Positions 33,377-41,100 of a stretch of DNA of 64,000 nucleotides are shown piece after piece (position 1 is the first letter of the stretch; every line of letters starts with the position of its first letter). A model generated the notes under the pieces. The model had not been told where the DNA came from and did no database searches. It worked only from the letters and a program-made list of their open reading frames with translations. The DNA lies in contig NZ_JBHSIS010000003.1 of NCBI RefSeq assembly GCF_042653545.1, forward strand, positions 558,001 to 622,000, in the 5' to 3' direction. A program made the translations under genes and the position numbers. This DNA is from Actinophytocola glycyrrhizae (GTDB lineage: Bacteria; Actinomycetota; Actinomycetes; Mycobacteriales; Pseudonocardiaceae).

Positions 33377-34606
33377 ATGCGGCTGGCGGAGATCATCGAG
33401 CGTGCGGTGGGGCGGAACGCTCCCTTGGAGTTCACCGGGTACGACGGGAGCCGGGCGGGGGTACGCGGCGCGCCGGTGCGGATCGAGGTGAAATCCCCGC
33501 TCGCGTTGTCCCACATCGCGTCGGCGCCCGGTGAGCTGGGGCTCGCACGCGCCTACGTGAGCGGGGCGCTGGACATCCACGGCGACATGTACACCGCGCT
33601 GCGGAACATGGCGGCGCTGACACTGGACTCGTTGCCGCCGAAGATCCAGGCGGAGCTGCTGCTGAAGCTGGGCTGGTCACGGCTGTGGTGGCCGGTGCCG
33701 CACCCGGCGGTGGAGGCGCGGGTGCGCGGCAGACGGCACTCCAAGCGCCGCGACCAGGAAGTCATCTCGCACCACTACGACGTGTCCAACCGCTTCTACG
33801 AGTGGGTGCTCGGCCCGTCGATGGCGTACACGTGTGCGGTGTACCCGGACGTCGACTCCTCGCTCGAGGAGGCGCAGTGGACCAAGCACGACCTGGTGGC
33901 GCGCAAGCTCGGCCTGAAGGAAGGCATGCGGCTGCTGGACGTCGGCTGTGGCTGGGGCGGCATGGTGCTGCACGCCGCCAAGCACTACGGCGTGCGGGCG
34001 CTGGGGGTCACCCTGTCCCGCAAACAGGCGGAGTGGGGCCAGAAGAAGATCGCCGAGGCGGGGCTCACCGACCTCGCCGAGATCCGGCACCTGGACTACC
34101 GCGACGTGGCGGAGGACGGCTTCGACGCGATCAGCTCCATCGGACTGACCGAGCACGTCGGCGAGGCCGAGCTGCCCGCGTACGTGCGGTCGCTGCACGA
34201 CAGGCTGCGCCCGGGCGGCAGGCTGCTGAACCACTGCATCACCCGCCCCGACAACACCCACGGCGCGCGGGTGACGGGGTTCTTCGGCCGCTACGTGTTC
34301 CCCGACGGCGAGTTGCTCGGTCCCGGCCACATCATCTCGGCCATCCACGACCACGGGTTCGAGGTCCGCCACGAGGAGAACCTGCGTGAGCACTACGCGA
34401 AGACGCTGACCGCGTGGTGCGCGAACCTCGACGAGCACTGGGACGAGGCCGTGCGCGAGGTCGGTGAGGGCCGGGCCCGCGTGTGGCGGCTGTACATGGC
34501 CGGCTCGCGGCTCGGCTTCGAGGAGAACAACATCCAGCTGCACCAGGTGCTCGCGGTGAAGCTGGACGGGGTGCGGTCGCACATGCCGCTACGCCCGGAG
34601 TGGTGA
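33377..34606 (+). CDS. tmsB: CFA-synthase-like fatty acid methyltransferase
   Basis: 409 residues of the cyclopropane-fatty-acyl-phospholipid synthase family. An N-terminal lipid-binding part is followed by VISHHYDVSNRFYEWVLGPS, the SAM loop LDVGCGWGGMVLHAAKHYG, SSIGLTEHVGEAELPAYV and the closing YMAGSRLGFEENNIQLHQVL, all family hallmarks. With the upstream flavoprotein it should methylate the double bond of oleoyl phospholipids at C10 (TmsB/BfaB), rather than make cyclopropanes. ATG at 33377 is chosen for its GGGGAGGAG site; in-frame GTG/ATG at 33359/33362 overlap the tmsA stop. Confidence 0.87.
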   Translation: MRLAEIIERAVGRNAPLEFTGYDGSRAGVRGAPVRIEVKSPLALSHIASAPGELGLARAYVSGALDIHGDMYTALRNMAALTLDSLPPKIQAELLLKLGWSRLWWPVPHPAVEARVRGRRHSKRRDQEVISHHYDVSNRFYEWVLGPSMAYTCAVYPDVDSSLEEAQWTKHDLVARKLGLKEGMRLLDVGCGWGGMVLHAAKHYGVRALGVTLSRKQAEWGQKKIAEAGLTDLAEIRHLDYRDVAEDGFDAISSIGLTEHVGEAELPAYVRSLHDRLRPGGRLLNHCITRPDNTHGARVTGFFGRYVFPDGELLGPGHIISAIHDHGFEVRHEENLREHYAKTLTAWCANLDEHWDEAVREVGEGRARVWRLYMAGSRLGFEENNIQLHQVLAVKLDGVRSHMPLRPEW

Positions 34607-34611
34607 GCGGT

Positions 34612-34647
34612 CCCTGAAGGGCGCCCGCACGAGGGTGCCCTTCAGGG
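34612..34647. terminator. Bidirectional hairpin between convergent genes
   Basis: 15-bp arms (34612-34626 and 34633-34647) with one G-T pair and a 6-nt loop, followed by TTT on the plus strand. It lies 6 bp after the tmsB stop and includes the stop codon of the convergent methyltransferase gene. Confidence 0.75.
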
Positions 34648-35442
34648 TTTGCGGGCCACACCCGCGAAGACCAGCGACGCCTCCGGGTGCTCGCCGACGT
34701 CCTCCGGCGAGTCCGGTCGCCACTCCGGCGTCCACACCAGGCCGGGCTCGACGAACTCCAGCCCGTGGAAGAAGCGCGTGATGTCGTCCGGGGTCCTGCG
34801 CACCCCCGGGGTGCTCGACTCCTGGTACAGCCGGTCCACCTCGGCGCGCCCTTCCAGCGACGGGTTCTCCACGCCGTGCGACAGCACGAGGAAGCTGCCC
34901 GGCGACAGCGCCGACACGTACCGGGCCACGGCGTCGTGCGGTTCGGCCGAGTCCGGGATGAAGTGCAGCACCGCCACCATCAGCAGGGCCACCGGCCGCG
35001 AGTAGTCGATCAGCGGCGACGCCAGTACCGGGCCGGGGTCGGTCAGGTCGCCGAGCATGGCCTCGGCGCCGGGGGTGTCCTTCAGCAGCAGGTCACTGTG
35101 GGTGACCGCGACCGGCTCGTTGTCCACGTACAGCACCCGCGCGCCGGGGTCGGCCGCCTGCGCGATCTCGTGCACGTTGCCCGCGGTCGGGATGCCCGAC
35201 CCGATGTCGACGAACTGCCGGATGCCCTGCTCGGCGCAGAACCGCACCGCCCGCCGCAGGAACGCGCGGTTGAGCCGGGCAGCGGACCGCGCCAGCGGCA
35301 TGACCTCGAGCAGTTTCGCCGCGAACACCCGGTCCTGCTCGAAGTTCGCGGCGCCGCCAAGGAGGTAGTCGTAGATCCGCGCGGCGTTGGGGCGGTCAAG
35401 GTCGATCGACTCGGGGGCCCAACTCGGGCGGTCACCAGTCAT
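34642..35442 (-). CDS. SAM-dependent methyltransferase, Methyltransf_19 (DUF574) family
   Basis: 266 residues. Family hallmarks: SIDLDRPNAARIYDYLLGGA, RLNRAFLRRAVRFCAEQGI, the cofactor loop FVDIGSGIPTAGNVHEIAQ and VLYVDNEPVAVTHSD. It is a paralogue of the protein at 20968-21765. Substrate unknown. ATG at 35442 gives the family-like start MTGDRPSWAPESIDLDRPN; further upstream in-frame codons look non-coding. It diverges from the PHA-synthase-like gene with a 49-bp gap, so the two may share regulation. Confidence 0.88.
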   Translation of the reverse strand: MTGDRPSWAPESIDLDRPNAARIYDYLLGGAANFEQDRVFAAKLLEVMPLARSAARLNRAFLRRAVRFCAEQGIRQFVDIGSGIPTAGNVHEIAQAADPGARVLYVDNEPVAVTHSDLLLKDTPGAEAMLGDLTDPGPVLASPLIDYSRPVALLMVAVLHFIPDSAEPHDAVARYVSALSPGSFLVLSHGVENPSLEGRAEVDRLYQESSTPGVRRTPDDITRFFHGLEFVEPGLVWTPEWRPDSPEDVGEHPEASLVFAGVARKP

Positions 35443-35491
35443 GCACCCGATGCTATGCGACAACAGGGCCGTGACGAGGCAGTATGACGGC

Positions 35492-36550
35492 ATGATGTCG
35501 CTGTCCGCCGCCTCGGCCAACGTCGTGGACATGGTGCTGCGTGGCGGCGTCGCCGACCTGCGGCCGATGCCCCGCGTGCTCATCGACAAGGGCCCGAACC
35601 GCTCGGTGTACCGCTTCGTCGCGCACGACCGCCTGCTCGGTGGCGAGCCGGTGCTGCTGGTGCCGCCGCTCGCGGTGCCCGCCTACTGCTTCGACCTGCG
35701 CCGCGGCTGCAGCCTGGCGGAGCACCTCGTCGACGCGGGCAGGCGGCTCTACCTGGTCGACTACGGCAGCGTACGGTTCTCCGACCGCGGTCTGGGGCTC
35801 GAACACTGGATCGACGAGGTGCTGCCCCGCACGATCCGCGCGGTGAGCAGGGACGCGGGCGGCGCACCGGTGCACGTGGTCGCGTGGTGCCTCGGCGGCA
35901 TCCTGTCGCTGCTGACCCACGCCGACCGGGCCGACCTGCCGATCGCGTCGATCGCGACGGTCGCCGCCCCGATCGACATGACCGCGATCCCGCTGGTGGC
36001 CCCGATCAAGCCGCTGGTCGACGTGACGAACGGCTGGATACTGACCCCGGTGTACCGCGCGCTGGGCGGCGCACCACGCGCGCTCGTGAAGCGGGTGTTC
36101 CAGCTGTCGGCGATCGACAAGGTCGTCACGAAGCCCTACGCCATCCTGTCCCACCTGGACGACCGGGACTTCCTGGCGCAGATCGAGGCGGTGGACCGCT
36201 TCACCGACAACATGATCGCCTACCCCGGGCGGACGTTCGGCCAGATGTACCACCGGTTCTTCCGGTCCAACGACCTGTCGAACGGCGAGGTGGACTTCGG
36301 CGGCAGGCGGATCTCGCTGCACGAGGTGAAGGTGCCGGTCCTGGTGGTGGCGGGGGAGGGCGACAGCATCGCCCCGGAGCGGGCGGTGCGGCGGCTGGTC
36401 GACGTGCTGGACAACGCGGCACAGGTCCGTTTCGAGGTCGCGCCCGGCGGGCACCTCGGTGTGCTGGCCGGACGCCGCGCCAGGAGCACGACGTGGGCGC
36501 GCCTGGACGAGTTCCTGGGCGACCACGCGCCGCTGGGGCAGGGCGGCTGA
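35492..36550 (+). CDS. Alpha/beta hydrolase of the PHA synthase type
   Basis: 352 residues. Alpha/beta hydrolase fold with PhaC-like features: PVLLVPPLAVPAYCFDLRRG, LYLVDYGSVRFSDR, the lipase box AWCLGGILSLL, in which Cys replaces Ser as in polyhydroxyalkanoate synthases, and an acid/His near VVAGEGDSIAPERAVRRL and PGGHLGVLAG. It is shorter than PhaC of classes I and II and nearer class III or the mycobacterial PhaC-like proteins. It may polymerise or transfer hydroxyacyl groups; no PHA genes such as phaA, phaB or phasins are beside it. The gene ends 6 bp from the convergent ltp2 stop. Confidence 0.75.
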   Translation: MMSLSAASANVVDMVLRGGVADLRPMPRVLIDKGPNRSVYRFVAHDRLLGGEPVLLVPPLAVPAYCFDLRRGCSLAEHLVDAGRRLYLVDYGSVRFSDRGLGLEHWIDEVLPRTIRAVSRDAGGAPVHVVAWCLGGILSLLTHADRADLPIASIATVAAPIDMTAIPLVAPIKPLVDVTNGWILTPVYRALGGAPRALVKRVFQLSAIDKVVTKPYAILSHLDDRDFLAQIEAVDRFTDNMIAYPGRTFGQMYHRFFRSNDLSNGEVDFGGRRISLHEVKVPVLVVAGEGDSIAPERAVRRLVDVLDNAAQVRFEVAPGGHLGVLAGRRARSTTWARLDEFLGDHAPLGQGG

Positions 36551-36556
36551 CGGTCC

Positions 36557-37717
36557 TCAGGCAGTGGTCAGCACCAGAGCGCTCGTCGGGACCCCCGTAC
36601 CTGCCGTGACCAGCACGTTCCCGACCGACGCGACCTGGTTGGCCGCCGTGCCGCGGACCTGCCTGACGGCCTCCGCGATGCCGTTCATGCCGTGGATGTA
36701 CGCCTCGCCGAGCTGGCCGCCGTGGGGGTTGGTCGGGAGGCGGCCGTCGAGTTCGAGTGCGCCGTCCGCGATGAAGTGGCGGGCCTCGCCGCGTGGGCAG
36801 AAACCCAGCTCCTCCAGCTGCACCAGAACGAACGGGGTGAAGTGGTCGTACAGCACCGCCACCGACATGTCCTGCGGGCCAAGGCCGCTCTGCCGCCACA
36901 GCTGCTCCGCGACCAGGCCCATCTCCGGCAGCCCGGTCAGGTCGGCGCGGTAGTAGCTGTGCATCGTGAATTGGTCGCCGCCCGCCCCCTGCGCGGCGGC
37001 CGCGATGCGGGCGGGCCGGTGCGGCAGGTCGGCGGCCCGTCCCAGCGACGTCACCACCAGCGCGACCGCGCCGTCGCTTTCCTGGCAGCAGTCCAGCAGC
37101 CGCAGCGGTTCCGCGATCCACCTCGACGACTGGTGGTCCGCCAGCGTGATCGGGCGGTTGTGGAACCACGCCTTGGGGTTGGTCGCCGCGTGCCGCCGGT
37201 CCGCGACCGCCACCCGGCCGAAGTCCTCGCTCGTCGCACCGTAGGTGTGCATGTAGCGGCGGGCGAACATCGCCACCGACGCCGCCGGGGTGCCAAGGCC
37301 CATCGGGTAGTGCCAGCTGTTGTCCAGGCCGCTGGAGGTGGGGGCCGCCGCGGCCGCGGTCTGCACCCGGCCGAAGCGGCTGCCCGAACGTTCGTTGAAC
37401 GCGCGGTAGCACACCACCACCGACGCCATGCCGGTCGCGACCGCCATCGCCGCCTGCTGCACCGTCGCGCAGGCCGCGCCGCCGCCGTAGCCGACCCTGG
37501 AGAAGAACGACAGCGACGGGATGCCCAGCTCGCGGGCGACCGCCACCTCCGCGTTGCCGTCCATGGTGAACGTCGTCAGTCCGTCCACATCGGACGGTCT
37601 CAGTCCGGCGTCGGCGAGCGCGTACTTCACCGCCTCCGCCGCGAGCCGCAGTTCGCTGCGGCCGGAGTCCTTCGAGAACCCCGTGGCGCCGATGCCCACG
37701 ATCGCTGCGTCCATCAC
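36557..37717 (-). CDS. ltp2: Steroid side-chain retro-aldolase, thiolase-like
   Basis: 386 residues of the thiolase superfamily (SCP-x/Ltp type) without the thiolase nucleophile context. Visible are AIVGIGATGFSKDSGRSELR, VGYGGGAACATVQQAAMAVA, a VLYDHFTPFVLVQLEELGF segment and GGQLGEAYIHGMNG, which carry the Tyr residues used by Ltp2. Ltp2 splits the beta-hydroxy-acyl-CoA made from the three-carbon steroid side chain, releasing propionyl-CoA and the 17-keto steroid. It works in complex with the DUF35 domain of ChsH2, encoded two genes upstream. Its start overlaps the chsH1 stop (ATGA), and the igr gene order is conserved. Confidence 0.85.
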   Translation of the reverse strand: MMDAAIVGIGATGFSKDSGRSELRLAAEAVKYALADAGLRPSDVDGLTTFTMDGNAEVAVARELGIPSLSFFSRVGYGGGAACATVQQAAMAVATGMASVVVCYRAFNERSGSRFGRVQTAAAAAPTSSGLDNSWHYPMGLGTPAASVAMFARRYMHTYGATSEDFGRVAVADRRHAATNPKAWFHNRPITLADHQSSRWIAEPLRLLDCCQESDGAVALVVTSLGRAADLPHRPARIAAAAQGAGGDQFTMHSYYRADLTGLPEMGLVAEQLWRQSGLGPQDMSVAVLYDHFTPFVLVQLEELGFCPRGEARHFIADGALELDGRLPTNPHGGQLGEAYIHGMNGIAEAVRQVRGTAANQVASVGNVLVTAGTGVPTSALVLTTA

Positions 37718-38097
37718 GGCACCTCGATCCGCACGGTGCCGGTCACGTGGTCGCCGAGGCTGTTGCGGCCGGCCACCGCGACGACGTACTCGTTGCCGTC
37801 GTGCTCGGTGACCCGGCCGGTGAACGTCAGCGTCTCGTAGGCGTAGCAGGGCACCCCGAGCCGGATCGCGATCTTCTTCACCCGCACCGCAGGCCCGGCC
37901 CAGTCCGTGACGAACCGCTGCACCAGCCCGGTGTCGGTGAGGATGTTCAGGAAGATGTCCTTCGAACCCCGCCGCACCGCGAGATCGCGGTCGTGGTGCA
38001 CGTCCTGGAAGTCCCGCGTCGCCAGCGCCGTGCTCACCACGAACGTCGGGGTCACGTCGATGGACAGCGGTGGCAGCTCCTCGCCGACGGTGATCAT
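37714..38097 (-). CDS. chsH1: MaoC-like enoyl-CoA hydratase subunit
   Basis: 127 residues, a single hot-dog MaoC-like domain, the size of mycobacterial ChsH1. It carries STALATRDFQDVHHDRDLAV, with the hydratase Asp/His pair, and SKDIFLNILTDTGLVQRFV. ChsH1 pairs with ChsH2 to hydrate the 2-enoyl-CoA of the shortened steroid side chain. ATG at 38097 overlaps the chsH2 stop (ATGA), and its own stop overlaps ltp2, so subunits of one complex are co-translated. Confidence 0.87.
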   Translation of the reverse strand: MITVGEELPPLSIDVTPTFVVSTALATRDFQDVHHDRDLAVRRGSKDIFLNILTDTGLVQRFVTDWAGPAVRVKKIAIRLGVPCYAYETLTFTGRVTEHDGNEYVVAVAGRNSLGDHVTGTVRIEVP

Positions 38098-38966
38098 CGG
38101 CGCCGCCACACGGGCATCGTCAGCTCGTCGTCGACCTCGACGAACCCGATCCGCACCGGGAGTCCGATGTGGACCTCCTCCGGTGGCACGGCCAGCTCGG
38201 CCAGCAACCGCACTCCTTCCTCCAGTTCGACGAGCGCCACCACGAACGGCGGTGTGTGGCCCGGCACCGGCGGGTGGTGGTGCACGACGTAGCTGTACAC
38301 CTCGCCGAGTCCGCTCGCGACGACGTGACCGGGCCTGGTCTCGTTGCAGGACGGGCACATCGGGCCCGGCGGGTGCCGCAGCTCACCGCAGCCGCCGCAC
38401 CGCTGGATCCGCAGCTCACCGACGGCGGTGCCTTCCCAGAAGTACGCCGTGTCCCGGTTCACCACCGGCCGGATCACCGGTCCCACCGGCGGTTTCGCGG
38501 GTTTCGGGGCGAACTTGAGCACCCGGAACATCATCTCCGCGACCGGTTCTTCGCCGACCCACCAGGTGTTGCGGGTCGTCACGAACCAGCCATCGCCGAG
38601 TGCTGTCCTCTTCGGACCGGCGACGCTCTCCAGCCGGGCCGTGAGCGCGACCTCCTCGCCGTAGCGCAGACAGCGGTGGTAGGTCTGCTCGCAGTCGGTG
38701 GCCACGATCGACGTGTACCCGGCCTCGTCGAGCACGGCCAGCATCGCACCGAGCGGGTCGTCGGCCGCGCGCTCGTGGTGCAGACCGCCCATCGTCCACA
38801 CCTGCGCCATCGCGGGCGGCGCGACCTCGGTGTACGCGGTGCTGCGGTCCCCGAGCGCCTCCAGCCAGTTGCGTGCCATCGGCAGGTTGACGGGATCGCG
38901 GCCCCGTCGTGGCGCGGACTCGCCCCTGGCCATCACCTCGCGGGCCGCGGCCTCGATGGCACTCAT
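38094..38966 (-). CDS. chsH2: MaoC-DUF35 fusion hydratase subunit
   Basis: 290 residues. The N-terminal half is a MaoC-like hot-dog domain (MARNWLEALGDRSTAYTEVA; GYTSIVATDCEQTYHRCLR). The C-terminal half is a DUF35 OB-fold with a zinc ribbon, CGGCGELRHPPGPMCPSC. This is the layout of ChsH2: the MaoC part completes the ChsH1 hydratase, and the DUF35 part binds Ltp2 to form the aldolase. ATG overlaps the chsE2 stop. At 290 residues it is slightly shorter than I recall for the mycobacterial protein but retains both halves. Confidence 0.87.
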   Translation of the reverse strand: MSAIEAAAREVMARGESAPRRGRDPVNLPMARNWLEALGDRSTAYTEVAPPAMAQVWTMGGLHHERAADDPLGAMLAVLDEAGYTSIVATDCEQTYHRCLRYGEEVALTARLESVAGPKRTALGDGWFVTTRNTWWVGEEPVAEMMFRVLKFAPKPAKPPVGPVIRPVVNRDTAYFWEGTAVGELRIQRCGGCGELRHPPGPMCPSCNETRPGHVVASGLGEVYSYVVHHHPPVPGHTPPFVVALVELEEGVRLLAELAVPPEEVHIGLPVRIGFVEVDDELTMPVWRRR

Positions 38967-40111
38967 CGCGGCACCCGGGGCAGGCCGAGCCCGGCCGTGG
39001 CGATCAGCTCGCGCTGCACCTCGTTCACGCCGCCACCGAACGTGAGCACCAGGTTGCGTTTCGCCTGCACGTCCAGCCAGCGCAGCAGCCGTCCGGTCGC
39101 CGGGTCCGCGGGATCGCCGTGCACCGCGACCACCTCCTCCAGCGCGCGCCCCAGCCACTGGGCGCGGTCCGACGAGAACACCTTCGTCGCGGACGCGTCC
39201 GCGATCGACACGTCCGCACCGGCCGCGGCGACCTGCCAGTTCAGCAGCTCGTTGACCCGCACGTGCGCGCGTGCCTTCCCCAGGGCGCGCCGCACGTCCG
39301 GTTCGGAGAGCAGGTCACGGGCCGCCGCCCAGTCCCGCACCCGCTCGTACAGCGCGGCGAGCCGCCCGGCCGGGCCGAGCATGACGCGCTCGTGGTTGAG
39401 CTGGGTGGTGATCAGCCGCCAGCCCGCGTTCTCGGTGCCCACCAGCATGTCGGCGGGCACCCGCACGTCGGTGTAGTACGTCGCGTTGACGTGGTGCGCG
39501 CCGTCGCACGTGATGATCGGCGTCCACGTGAACCCGGGGTCGCGGGTGTCGACGATCAGGATGGAGATGCCCTTGTGGCGCGGGGCTTCCTGGTCGGTGC
39601 GGCACGCGAGCCAGATGTAATCCGCGTCGTGCGCGCCGGTCGTGAAGGTCTTCTGGCCGTTCACGACGTACGTGGAGCCGTCACGGACCGCGGTGGTGCG
39701 CAACGAGGCCAGGTCGGTGCCTGCCGACGGTTCGGTGTAGCCGATCGCGAAGTGGAGCTCACCGGCGAGGATCCTGGGCAGGAAGAAGTCCTTCTGCGCC
39801 TGCGTTCCGTAGGTCTGGAGCGTCGGCCCGACGGTCTGCAGCGTCACGTACGGCAGCGGCACGTCCGCCCTGGCCGCCTCGTTGACGAAGATCTGCTGCT
39901 CGACCGGGCCGAACCCGCGGCCGCCGTACTCGGTCGGCCAGCCGACGCCGAGCCAGCCGTCGCGGCCCATGCGCCGCACGAGCGCGCGGTACGCCGCGCC
40001 GTGCCGGTCGGTGAGCGTCGCCGCGCGCTCCGCCGTGGACATCAGGTCGCGGAAGTACGCGCGCAGCTCGGCCGCGAGTGCCTGCTGGGCCGGGGAAAGC
40101 TCGAGGTCCAT
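38963..40111 (-). CDS. chsE2: Acyl-CoA dehydrogenase subunit, steroid side chain
   Basis: 382 residues, full-length acyl-CoA dehydrogenase: DGWLGVGWPTEYGGRGFGP, ELHFAIGYTEPSAGTDLASL, NGQKTFTTGAHDADYIWLAC, and a C-terminus GGGVNEVQRELIATAGLGLPR. Its position directly upstream of chsH2 matches FadE29/ChsE2 of the mycobacterial igr operon, whose partner is FadE28/ChsE1. Together they form a heterotetramer that desaturates the three-carbon side-chain CoA ester. ATG overlaps the chsE1 stop by one base (TGATG). Confidence 0.85.
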   Translation of the reverse strand: MDLELSPAQQALAAELRAYFRDLMSTAERAATLTDRHGAAYRALVRRMGRDGWLGVGWPTEYGGRGFGPVEQQIFVNEAARADVPLPYVTLQTVGPTLQTYGTQAQKDFFLPRILAGELHFAIGYTEPSAGTDLASLRTTAVRDGSTYVVNGQKTFTTGAHDADYIWLACRTDQEAPRHKGISILIVDTRDPGFTWTPIITCDGAHHVNATYYTDVRVPADMLVGTENAGWRLITTQLNHERVMLGPAGRLAALYERVRDWAAARDLLSEPDVRRALGKARAHVRVNELLNWQVAAAGADVSIADASATKVFSSDRAQWLGRALEEVVAVHGDPADPATGRLLRWLDVQAKRNLVLTFGGGVNEVQRELIATAGLGLPRVPR

Positions 40112-41061
40112 CAGACCGCCGCCAGCCGGTGCTCGACGCCGCCGATGAGGCGGACCAGGTCCTTGGTGGCGGAGTAGTAGCGGTGCATGGCGTAGCTGTC
40201 GTCGACGCCGAGACCGCCGTGCAGGTGGTGGCACGTGTGGAGGGCGGGCATGGCCTCCTCGGCCAGCCAGTAGGCGGCGATCGCGAGGTCGTCGTCCGGG
40301 TCGAGGTCCGGATCGCGGCCTTCGGCGAGGCGCCAGATCGCCGACCACGCGGCGAGGTGCAGCGTGCGGGACGCGATGTACACGTCCGCGATCTGCTGCG
40401 CGACGGCCTGGAACGTGGCGAGCGGTCTGCCGAACTGCTCACGGGTGCGGACGTGCCCGGCGGTCAGCGCCAGCGCGCCCGCGAGGAGCCCGTCGCCGTA
40501 CGCGCAGGCGCCTGCGAGCGCGAACCGCCGCAGCTCGACGGTGTCGCACAGCCGGTCGCCACGCACCCCGTCGAGGACCACGGTGTGCTCCGGTGCGCCG
40601 CTCGCCGAGTACGTCCCGGTCAGCGCGGCGTCCGACGGGGCGACGAGGAACACCGTGTCCCCGGCGGGCACCAGGAGCCGGTGCGCCCGCGCGGCGTCCG
40701 GCACGCCGACCGCGGTGCCGGTCAACCGGTCGCGATCGGCGGTCACCTCGCCGCGCAGGGCAGCGGTCAGGTACCGCTCGCCAGCGGCGACGGGCGGCAA
40801 CAGCGCCCGGTGCCGATCCGCTCCACAGTGGACGATCGGGAGCACGCCGAGCGCGAGCGTGCTCAACGCGGGCAGCGGCGCCGCGGCCCGGCCCACCTCG
40901 GTCAGCACCAGCGCGGTCTCCAGCACGCCGAACCCCTCGCCGGACAGCAGACCGGCCTGCCCCAGTGCTTTCCACGCCGACTCGGGGTCGGGTTCCCGGG
41001 CCAGCACGTCACGGGCCAGCCCCGCGACCGCCTGCTGGGTGTCGTCCAACGCGAAGTCCAT
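40111..41061 (-). CDS. chsE1: Acyl-CoA dehydrogenase subunit, steroid side chain
   Basis: 316 residues, shorter than a normal acyl-CoA dehydrogenase, as is usual for FadE28/ChsE1. The N-terminal FAD/CoA region is degenerate. The C-terminal part keeps RTREQFGRPLATFQAVAQQI, HHLHGGLGVDDSYAMHRYY and STKDLVRLIGG. It is the partner of the adjacent ChsE2. Start: ATG at 41061 with AGGAGA 8 bp upstream; an in-frame GTG at 41079 lacks a site. The gene begins about 40 bp after the fadE34 stop, so all six genes on this strand may form one transcript. Confidence 0.83.
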   Translation of the reverse strand: MDFALDDTQQAVAGLARDVLAREPDPESAWKALGQAGLLSGEGFGVLETALVLTEVGRAAAPLPALSTLALGVLPIVHCGADRHRALLPPVAAGERYLTAALRGEVTADRDRLTGTAVGVPDAARAHRLLVPAGDTVFLVAPSDAALTGTYSASGAPEHTVVLDGVRGDRLCDTVELRRFALAGACAYGDGLLAGALALTAGHVRTREQFGRPLATFQAVAQQIADVYIASRTLHLAAWSAIWRLAEGRDPDLDPDDDLAIAAYWLAEEAMPALHTCHHLHGGLGVDDSYAMHRYYSATKDLVRLIGGVEHRLAAV

Positions 41062-41100
41062 CGGGAAGTCTCCTGTCACATGTGGTCGCTGCGCTCGTCG

